This document shows positions 7,031 through 12,219 of a stretch of 14,135 bases of DNA, piece by piece. Origin of the DNA: Actinomycetota bacterium (GTDB lineage Bacteria; Actinomycetota; UBA4738). Positions within the stretch are counted from its first letter, which is position 1. The number at the start of each line of letters is the position of its first letter. Location: NCBI GenBank assembly GCA_005885025.1, contig VAYC01000033.1:1-14135 (forward strand), given 5' to 3'. Both the position numbers and the translations under genes were made by a program. The notes beneath the pieces were generated by a model, which did no database searches, was not told the DNA's origin, and worked only from the letters and a program-made list of their open reading frames with translations.

Positions 7031-9148
7031 TCAAGCGAGGGTTCGGGCGATCTCGCGCACCTCGTAGGCCTCGATCACGTCGCCTTCATGCACGTCCTGA
7101 TAGTTCTCGAGGCCGATGCCGCATTCGAATCCTTCTGACACCTCGCGCGCGTCGTCCTTGAACCGGCGCAGCGATCCGATCCTTCCCGTGTAGATGATGG
7201 CGCCGTCGCGAACCAGCCGGGACAGGGCCCCCCGGGTGATGGTCCCCTGGGTGACCATGCATCCGGCCACCACGCCCAGCTTCGGAACCCTGAACAGGGC
7301 GCGTACCTCCGCCCGTCCCAGTTCCACCTCCTGCTCCTCCGGGCTCAGCATGCCGGTGAGGGCCTGCCGGATGTCGTCGAGCGCCTGGTAGATGACCCGG
7401 TAGAGGCGCAGGTCCACGCCCTCCCGCTCGGCGAGGTCGCGAGCCCCTGGATCCGGACGGACGTTGAACCCGATCACCACGGCTCCCGACGCCGCTGCCA
7501 GCGAGACGTCGTTCTCCGTGATGCCGCCCACGCCTCGGTGGACCACCTGGATCCGGACCTCGTTCTGCGGGATCTTCTCGAGCGCGTCGAGGATGGCCTC
7601 GAGCGAACCCTGGACGTCCGCCTTGACGATCACGTTCAGCGCCGGGATCTCCTGGGCCCGGGCTTGCGTGAGGAGGTCCGCCAGCGAGGCCATGGGCCTC
7701 GACGCCGCGAACTCGGCGGCGCGGGCACGACCCTCCCGCTCCTGGGCGATGTGCCTTGCCTCTCGCTCGTCGCCTACCACCCGGAAGTCGTCGCCGGCCT
7801 CGGGCACGTGGGACCATCCGAGGACCTGGACGGGCTTGGACGGTCCTGCCTCGTCCAACGGCTGTCCGTTCTCGTCCTGCATGGCCCGAACCCGGGCCCA
7901 CGCGGTTCCGCAGACGACCGCGTCGCCGACCCGGAGGGTTCCTCGCTGTACCAGCACTGTTGCGATCGGCCCCCGTCCCTTGTCGAGGTGCGCCTCCAGG
8001 GCGACCCCTCGCGCGTGTGCGCTGGGGTCGGCCTTCGGCTGGCTCTCCACGTCGGCTACGAGGAGGATCGTCTCGAGCAGCTTGTCGAGGTTCTGCCGGG
8101 TCTTTGCCGACACGTCGACGAACTCGAACTCCCCGCCCCACTCCACCGGCACCAGACCCTGCTCCACGAGCTGCTGGCGAACCCGCTGCGGGTCGGCTTC
8201 GGGCTTGTCGATCTTGTTCACTGCCACCACGACCGGAACCTTCGCGGCCTTGGCGTGGTTCAGCGCCTCGACGGTCTGCGGCATCACGCCGTCGTCGGCT
8301 GCCACCACGAGCACGGCGATGTCGGTGGCCTGGGCCCCGCGGGCCCGCATGGCCGTGAACGCCTCGTGGCCCGGAGTATCGATGAAGGTGATGACTCGGC
8401 CGTCGTGGTGCACCTGATATGCGCCGATGTGCTGGGTGATGCCGCCGAACTCCTGACCCACGACGTCGGTCCTGCGGATGGCGTCGAGCAGGAGCGTCTT
8501 TCCATGGTCGACGTGGCCCATCACCGTCACCACCGGAGGGCGGATCTGGAGCCGGCTCTCGTCGACGACCTCTTCCTCTTCTTCCTCTTCGATCTCCTCC
8601 GTCGGAGCCACCACCTCGACGTGGTGGCCGAACTCGGTGGCGACCAGCTCGATGGCGTCGTCCGACAGCGACTGGGTGATCGAAACCATCTCGCCGAGCT
8701 GGAAGAGCTTCTTCACGATGTCGGCCGGGCTTACCGCGAGGCGCGCGGCCAAGTCCTGGGCGGTGGATCCTCTCGGAACCCGGATGGCCGGGGCGGTTGG
8801 TGCCGCGGCCGGTGACGGCGCTTGGGGCTCGGGGCGGGCTGGTGCTTCCGCGGCGGCGGGCGGAGGCTCCAGGACGGCGGTAGCCACCCCGGCCTTCACC
8901 TTGCCGTCCTCCGTCCGACGTTTCTGTTCCTTCCGCGCCTCGACGGCGCGCGTCGGGAGCTGCTCGGCCGTGGCCGCGCGCGGCTTGCTACCGGGCTTGA
9001 CCTTGCCTCCCGAAGCCCGAAGCCGGGGCACGGCCTCCTCGGGCACGGTGGAGGACGCCGTCCGCCCTTCGTAGCCCATGCTCTGGAGCGACTCCAGAAC
9101 GTCCTTGCTGGTGATCCCCAGCTCTTTCGCCAGCTCGTGAATCCTCAA
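7031..9148 (-). CDS. infB: translation initiation factor IF-2
   Basis: This 705-residue GTPase places fMet-tRNA on the 30S subunit and promotes subunit joining. It begins with an IF2_N module (RIHELAKELGITSKDVLESL). An Ala/Pro/Lys-rich linker, a second IF2_N module (about 124-180) and a run of seven Glu at 187-193 follow. The GTPase motifs are G1 GHVDHGKT (211-218), G2 GGITQHIG (235-242), G3 DTPGH (257-261), G4 NKID (311-314) and G5 SAK (347-349). Domains II-IV fill the rest, including the C-terminal fMet-tRNA-binding barrel. The residue after GKT is Leu, where Ser or Thr is usual. The protein is shorter than many actinobacterial IF-2s because the linker is short. The TTG start at 9148 overlaps the ylxR stop (TTGA) and has GGGAG 7 bases upstream. 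Confidence 0.97.
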   Translation of the reverse strand: MRIHELAKELGITSKDVLESLQSMGYEGRTASSTVPEEAVPRLRASGGKVKPGSKPRAATAEQLPTRAVEARKEQKRRTEDGKVKAGVATAVLEPPPAAAEAPARPEPQAPSPAAAPTAPAIRVPRGSTAQDLAARLAVSPADIVKKLFQLGEMVSITQSLSDDAIELVATEFGHHVEVVAPTEEIEEEEEEEVVDESRLQIRPPVVTVMGHVDHGKTLLLDAIRRTDVVGQEFGGITQHIGAYQVHHDGRVITFIDTPGHEAFTAMRARGAQATDIAVLVVAADDGVMPQTVEALNHAKAAKVPVVVAVNKIDKPEADPQRVRQQLVEQGLVPVEWGGEFEFVDVSAKTRQNLDKLLETILLVADVESQPKADPSAHARGVALEAHLDKGRGPIATVLVQRGTLRVGDAVVCGTAWARVRAMQDENGQPLDEAGPSKPVQVLGWSHVPEAGDDFRVVGDEREARHIAQEREGRARAAEFAASRPMASLADLLTQARAQEIPALNVIVKADVQGSLEAILDALEKIPQNEVRIQVVHRGVGGITENDVSLAAASGAVVIGFNVRPDPGARDLAEREGVDLRLYRVIYQALDDIRQALTGMLSPEEQEVELGRAEVRALFRVPKLGVVAGCMVTQGTITRGALSRLVRDGAIIYTGRIGSLRRFKDDAREVSEGFECGIGLENYQDVHEGDVIEAYEVREIARTLA

Positions 9149-9432
9149 CGTTCGTCTCCCAGTCCGCTTCCCAGTTCGTGCACTAGCCTACTGACCTCCG
9201 CTTCATCCAGGGAGGCTTTGAGGGCCCTGGCCAGCGACCCTCGGCGCACCGCCTGCCGGACGCAGCTCTCGCTCCTGTGCACGTAGGCCCCTCGTCCCGG
9301 GGACCTCCCCGTCGGATCGACCGAGACCTGGCCGGCGGGTCGCCGCACTACCCGAACGAGTTCGCTCTTGCCCGCCCTCTCCCGGCAGCCCACGCAGGTC
9401 CTGACGGGCTCCCGGCGAGGCGGAACCGTCAG
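9145..9432 (-). CDS. ylxR: YlxR family RNA-binding protein (probable CTG start)
   Basis: This is a small basic protein of the YlxR (DUF448) family, normally encoded between nusA and infB and thought to bind RNA or act as a nucleoid/RNase P-associated regulator. The family signature RTCVGCRERAGKSELVRVV is present and is followed by GRGAYVHRSESCVRQAV. The first conventional start, GTG at 9393, lies inside the signature and would cut off RTC, so I extend the gene upstream. The frame is open to a TGA at 9454-9456 with no ATG, GTG or TTG. The CTG at 9432 overlaps the nusA stop as CTGA, matching the GTGA and TTGA junctions of its neighbours, and GGAGG lies 12 bases upstream. From CTG the product is 95 residues, near the usual length. 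The gene is certain; the exact start is inferred. Confidence 0.85.
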   Translation of the reverse strand: MTVPPRREPVRTCVGCRERAGKSELVRVVRRPAGQVSVDPTGRSPGRGAYVHRSESCVRQAVRRGSLARALKASLDEAEVSRLVHELGSGLGDER

Positions 9433-10643
9433 GCCGAAGCCGACGCCTCCGGCTCAGCCGGCTGCGGCTCCTGATCCTGAGGGACCGAACCGTCTCCGGG
9501 AGCGGCCACTTCGACCTCCGGCGCCTCCGCGGCGTGGGACAGGACCTTTGCCTCTTGCGGTGACACCCGGATCTCCTGGTCCTTGCGGGGCTCGTCTTCG
9601 GATGATGCCTCGGTCGGACGCTCGCGCCGAGCCCGATCCTCGTCCGCCGACTGCGTCTCGCTCTTGATGTCGATCCGGAAGCCGGTCAGCTTGGCCGCGA
9701 GCCTCGCGTTCTGCCCCTCCTTGCCGATGGCGAGGGAGAGCTGATAGTCAGGCACGATGACCTTCGCTGTGCCCGTCGCGGGGTCCACATGGACCTCCTT
9801 GACCTTGGCGGGGGCCAGCGCATTGGCCACGAACCGCTCCGGATCCTCGATCCACTGAACGACGTCGATCTTCTCCCCGCGCAGCTCGTTCACGACCATT
9901 CGCACTCGCGAGCCCTTCGGTCCCACGCACGCCCCGACGGGATCGACCCCAGGCTCATGGGACAGGACCCCGATCTTCGACCGATGGCCCGGCTCCCGCG
10001 CCACAGCCTTGATCTCCACGATGCCCTGGGCGATCTCCGGGACCTCCAGCTCGAAGAGCTTCTTCAACAGGCCGGGGTGGGTGCGCGACACGACGATCTG
10101 TGGGCCTTTGGTGGTGCGCCGTACCTCCACGATGTACGCCTTCAGGCGCTCCCCGTGGCGATACGGCTCGGAGGGGACTTGTTCCGCCTGCGGCAAGAGC
10201 GCCTCGACCTTTCCGAGATCGAGCAGCGTGTAGCGATGGGAGTCCTGCTGGATGATTCCAGTGACGATGTCGCCTTCCCGCCCGGAGAACTCCTCATAGG
10301 TCATCTCGCGTTCGGCGTCGCGGAGCTTCTGGTAGATGACTTGCTTGGCGGTCTGCGCGGCGATGCGGCCCAGGAAGTCGGGAGCCACGTCCTCTTCCTT
10401 TTCGGAGATGACCTCCTGCGTCTCCTCGTCCAAGACCTGCATCCACGCACGCATCTCACCCGACTCGGGGTCGAGCTGGACGCGGACGCCGGTCGTTTCC
10501 TCCTCGAGCTCGGGGTCGTGCCCGCGCTTGTAGGTCTTGTAAGCGGAGGCCAGGGCCTCCTCCAGCCCGGCCAGGATCGTCTGGAACGGGATCCCTTTCT
10601 CCCGCTCCAGCTCCTTGAGCGCCACGATCAGTTCCTGGTTCAC
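9429..10643 (-). CDS. nusA: transcription termination/antitermination factor NusA
   Basis: This gene encodes a 404-residue protein that binds RNA polymerase and nascent RNA and modulates pausing, intrinsic termination and antitermination. The sequence shows an N-terminal RNAP-binding domain (1-about 118), an S1 domain (about 122-190, from GDIVTGIIQQ), KH1 (about 215-275, GACVGPKGSRVR at 238-249) and KH2 (about 285-330, AIGKEGQNARLA at 305-316). A 75-residue acidic, Pro/Ala-rich tail follows, and there are no AR repeats, as usual outside proteobacteria. The GTG at 10643 was chosen because it overlaps the rimP stop (GTGA), has GGAAGG upstream, and begins the conserved NQELIVALKELEREKG. An ORF start at 10679 would only add a shadow of rimP. 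The first 38 codons lie in the repeat, and this is the only complete nusA. Confidence 0.96.
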   Translation of the reverse strand: MNQELIVALKELEREKGIPFQTILAGLEEALASAYKTYKRGHDPELEEETTGVRVQLDPESGEMRAWMQVLDEETQEVISEKEEDVAPDFLGRIAAQTAKQVIYQKLRDAEREMTYEEFSGREGDIVTGIIQQDSHRYTLLDLGKVEALLPQAEQVPSEPYRHGERLKAYIVEVRRTTKGPQIVVSRTHPGLLKKLFELEVPEIAQGIVEIKAVAREPGHRSKIGVLSHEPGVDPVGACVGPKGSRVRMVVNELRGEKIDVVQWIEDPERFVANALAPAKVKEVHVDPATGTAKVIVPDYQLSLAIGKEGQNARLAAKLTGFRIDIKSETQSADEDRARRERPTEASSEDEPRKDQEIRVSPQEAKVLSHAAEAPEVEVAAPGDGSVPQDQEPQPAEPEASASA

Positions 10644-11174
10644 CTTCGCCTTCCACTCTCTCGGGCCGAAGCCCCCCACTCGAACACTGTCTTCGCGGAC
10701 GTGATGTTGTCGAAAGCCACCGTCCGCTCGCCGCCATCGGTGGCGATCCTCACCTCCCGGTCGCCGGCAGAGACCAGCGTGCCGGTCAGGGTCCGCGAAC
10801 CCGCCACCGCCTGGGCGGTCTTCACTTTCACCTTCTCACCGACCCGCCGGGCGAAGTCCCGCGGGTCCTTGAGTACCCGCTCCAGACCCGGCGAGCTCAC
10901 CTCGAGCGAATACGGCCCCGGCTCGAACCCTTCCAGGTCCAGGCGGCGGCCGATTCGCCCGCTCACCTCGGCGATCGAGTCGAGGTCCACGCCGCCGTCG
11001 CGGTCAACCGTCACTCGAAGGAGCTGTCGACCGCTTCCATGGTGGAAAGCCACCTCGACCAACTCCAGCCCCGAGGCCGCGACCACGGACCGGATCGTCG
11101 CCTCCAGGTCCATCCCGCTCCCCGCCGTCACAAAAGAACGTGGGCGCTGGCCCACGTTCGGTCGTGCCCTCACG
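10529..11174. repeat. 646-bp direct tandem repeat, copy 2 (operon-downstream)
   Basis: This is the partner of the repeat at 11175-11820, in the same orientation and directly adjoining. Its left end runs without a break into the rest of nusA, so this copy supplies the functional nusA start. Near identity means either a very recent duplication, ongoing gene conversion, or an assembly error around a strain variant. The sequence alone cannot separate these. Confidence 0.95.
10640..11113 (-). CDS. rimP: ribosome maturation factor RimP, downstream copy of a tandem pair
   Basis: This second complete 157-codon rimP is base-for-base the same as the upstream copy across the coding region, including the SSPGLER motif and C-terminal KTVFEWG. 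The ATG at 11113 has the same GGGGAG Shine-Dalgarno sequence. The frame is open further upstream to 11383 across the repeat junction, giving an apparent 247-residue ORF. That extension is an out-of-frame reading of the other copy's rimP end and nusA' and is rejected. The stop TGA overlaps the GTG start of intact nusA (GTGA), so this copy is the one translationally coupled to functional NusA. No separate promoter is visible, so expression depends on read-through of the internal hairpin. Confidence 0.9.
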   Translation of the reverse strand: MDLEATIRSVVAASGLELVEVAFHHGSGRQLLRVTVDRDGGVDLDSIAEVSGRIGRRLDLEGFEPGPYSLEVSSPGLERVLKDPRDFARRVGEKVKVKTAQAVAGSRTLTGTLVSAGDREVRIATDGGERTVAFDNITSAKTVFEWGASARESGRRR

Positions 11175-11175
11175 T
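11132..11175 (-). promoter_or_regulatory. leader attenuator, duplicated internal copy
   Basis: This is an exact copy of the upstream leader element, shifted by 646 bases. The 10-bp stem arms lie at 11150-11159 and 11136-11145, followed on the RNA strand by TTTT, with the competing ACGTGAGGGC segment at 11166-11175. It now sits inside the operon, between the nusA' stop and the second rimP, without its own -10 element. A transcript must pass a second terminator-like hairpin before reaching the only complete nusA. Whether it terminates there is inference. Confidence 0.55.
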
Positions 11176-11289
11176 GTAGGTCTTGTAAGCGGAGGCCAGG
11201 GCCTCCTCCAGCCCGGCCAGGATCGTCTGGAACGGGATCCCTTTCTCCCGCTCCAGCTCCTTGAGCGCCACGATCAGCTCCTGGTTCAC
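11170..11289 (-). pseudogene. nusA: truncated nusA' (39 codons) created by the tandem duplication
   Basis: The GTG at 11289 overlaps the upstream rimP stop as GTGA. It opens the NusA reading frame for 38 codons, matching the intact gene's N-terminal helix (NQELIVALKELEREKG onwards). At the repeat junction (near 11175) the sequence switches into the rimP leader: the 39th codon becomes Thr and TGA follows at once. Only one base differs from the intact nusA over this stretch, a silent GAA/GAG change at Glu4 (11278 against 10632). The peptide lacks the rest of the N-terminal domain and all S1 and KH domains, so it cannot act as NusA. It may still be translated, being coupled to rimP. Confidence 0.85.
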
Positions 11290-11820
11290 CTTCGCCTTCC
11301 ACTCTCTCGGGCCGAAGCCCCCCACTCGAACACTGTCTTCGCGGACGTGATGTTGTCGAAAGCCACCGTCCGCTCGCCGCCATCGGTGGCGATCCTCACC
11401 TCCCGGTCGCCGGCAGAGACCAGCGTGCCGGTCAGGGTCCGCGAACCCGCCACCGCCTGGGCGGTCTTCACTTTCACCTTCTCACCGACCCGCCGGGCGA
11501 AGTCCCGCGGGTCCTTGAGTACCCGCTCCAGACCCGGCGAGCTCACCTCGAGCGAATACGGCCCCGGCTCGAACCCTTCCAGGTCCAGGCGGCGGCCGAT
11601 TCGCCCGCTCACCTCGGCGATCGAGTCGAGGTCCACGCCGCCGTCGCGGTCAACCGTCACTCGAAGGAGCTGTCGACCGCTTCCATGGTGGAAAGCCACC
11701 TCGACCAACTCCAGCCCCGAGGCCGCGACCACGGACCGGATCGTCGCCTCCAGGTCCATCCCGCTCCCCGCCGTCACAAAAGAACGTGGGCGCTGGCCCA
11801 CGTTCGGTCGTGCCCTCACG
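11175..11820. repeat. 646-bp direct tandem repeat, copy 1 (operon-upstream)
   Basis: The stretch is repeated head-to-tail at 10529-11174 with an offset of exactly 646 bases. Reading both copies through, I find a single mismatch (C at 11278 against T at 10632). It contains the rimP leader hairpin, complete rimP and the first 38 codons of nusA. The junction shares only one base (T at 11175) between the two parental ends, so the duplication did not need long flanking homology. 646 is not a multiple of three, but no full gene is broken because the boundaries fall in the leader and in the extra nusA'. Confidence 0.95.
11286..11759 (-). CDS. rimP: ribosome maturation factor RimP, upstream copy of a tandem pair
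   Basis: This gene encodes a 157-residue protein of normal length for RimP, which binds the 30S subunit and assists its maturation. The N-terminal alpha/beta domain carries the family hallmark YSLEVSSPGLER (68-79), and the C-terminal SH3-like domain ends in AFDNITSAKTVFEWG (133-147). The ATG at 11759 follows a GGGGAG Shine-Dalgarno sequence 5 bases upstream. The same frame is open up to 11843, but that part would cover the leader hairpin and promoter, so it is rejected. The stop overlaps a following GTG (GTGA) that opens a truncated nusA. The protein is identical to the copy at 10640-11113. This copy is nearest the candidate promoter. Confidence 0.9.
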   Translation of the reverse strand: MDLEATIRSVVAASGLELVEVAFHHGSGRQLLRVTVDRDGGVDLDSIAEVSGRIGRRLDLEGFEPGPYSLEVSSPGLERVLKDPRDFARRVGEKVKVKTAQAVAGSRTLTGTLVSAGDREVRIATDGGERTVAFDNITSAKTVFEWGASARESGRRR

Positions 11821-11821
11821 T
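11778..11821 (-). promoter_or_regulatory. rimP-nusA leader: terminator-like attenuator, upstream copy
   Basis: The RNA strand has a perfect 10-bp stem, GAACGTGGGC (11805-11796) with GCCCACGTTC (11791-11782), closing a 4-base loop and followed by TTTT. This is a short intrinsic terminator placed 19 bases before the rimP start codon. Upstream, ACGTGAGGGC (11821-11812) is a near copy of the 5' arm with one extra A, so it could pair with the 3' arm instead and act as an antiterminator. NusA is known to stimulate intrinsic termination, so autoregulation of the operon is a reasonable inference. The structure is seen in the sequence; the regulation is inferred. Confidence 0.6.
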
Positions 11822-11827
11822 CTATGC

Positions 11828-11842
11828 AGCACGAGTATAGCA
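11828..11842 (-). promoter_or_regulatory. candidate promoter of the rimP-nusA operon (extended -10)
   Basis: On the minus strand TGCTATACT matches an extended -10 element (TGn followed by TATACT, hexamer at 11834-11839). No TTGACA-like -35 hexamer is seen at 16-18 bases, which is acceptable for extended -10 promoters. Transcription would start near 11827, giving a leader of about 68 bases before the rimP ATG. The element lies just outside the 646-bp tandem repeat, so it is present once only. It falls in the 137-base gap between the small ORF and rimP. Confidence 0.5.
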
Positions 11843-11896
11843 CCGGGTGTTTTCACGATCGCGCGAGCGTGCGCGAGAAGGGCGAGCGAGCGGCCC

Positions 11897-12175
11897 TTAC
11901 AGAGCCCGGCGCTGTCCGCCGGGTTCGTTCCAGTGGTCCCGCTTGTTCATCCGCTTGGTCATCCGGTCGTCCCAGCCCCTATGGAGGCGCACCTCGAGGT
12001 CGCCGACGACCGCCACAGCCGCTTCCTCGGTGGTGAACACCCACCGCGTCCAGTTACCGTCGAGGTCGATCAGCAGGAGGTCGTACGTGTCCAGCCCGCA
12101 TCGCTGGACCACAGCCTCGACGTCGGGACGCAGCAGGGCGAACTCCCGGAGCTCGGTCGGGGTTCGCGCGGCCAC
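11897..12175 (-). CDS. uncharacterised 92-residue protein between proS and rimP
   Basis: The sequence shows a 92-codon ORF starting with GTG, 44 bases after the proS stop. It looks genuinely coding. The predicted product is compact, with an N-terminal helix-like stretch (TPTELREFALLRPDVEAVVQ), a strand-turn region (YDLLLIDLDGNWTRWVFT, 31-48), an alternating EVRLHRGWDD, and a basic, Trp-containing tail with DHWNEPGGQRR (80-90). There is no signal peptide or membrane segment. The frame stays open upstream into proS, but that part is a shadow of proS, and the GTG at 12175 is the only good start near the proS end. I see no clear Shine-Dalgarno sequence. I do not recognise the family. Its position after proS and before the rimP promoter suggests co-transcription with proS. 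Function is unknown. Confidence 0.68.
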   Translation of the reverse strand: MAARTPTELREFALLRPDVEAVVQRCGLDTYDLLLIDLDGNWTRWVFTTEEAAVAVVGDLEVRLHRGWDDRMTKRMNKRDHWNEPGGQRRAL

Positions 12176-12219
12176 GGCAGGAGCGTACGGAGGGTCGGAG
12201 GGAACGGCAAACGAGCCGG

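Noticed and set aside
7032..7034. TTG start for ylxP overlapping the infB stop (TTGA)
   Set aside because: There is no Shine-Dalgarno sequence, and it adds residues not usual for DUF503. ATG 7001 has a strong GGGAGG site, although the overlap pattern keeps it as a minor alternative.
8571..8600. CT-rich run as a possible simple repeat or regulatory tract
   Set aside because: It is the antisense of the poly-Glu codons in the IF-2 linker and is explained by coding.
9789..11264. Plus-strand ORF of 491 codons across nusA and the repeat
   Set aside because: It is antisense to nusA and rimP, runs over the repeat junction, and has the Leu/Arg/Asp-rich make-up of a shadow frame.
10640..11383. Apparent 247-residue rimP with a long N-terminal extension
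   Set aside because: The extension reads the other copy's rimP end and nusA' out of frame across the duplication junction. The true start is ATG 11113 with a GGGGAG site.
11846..11880. Possible terminator after the small ORF (TCGCGC with GCGCGA hairpin)
   Set aside because: The stem is only 6 bp and is not followed by a U run. Such short GC palindromes are expected in GC-rich DNA.
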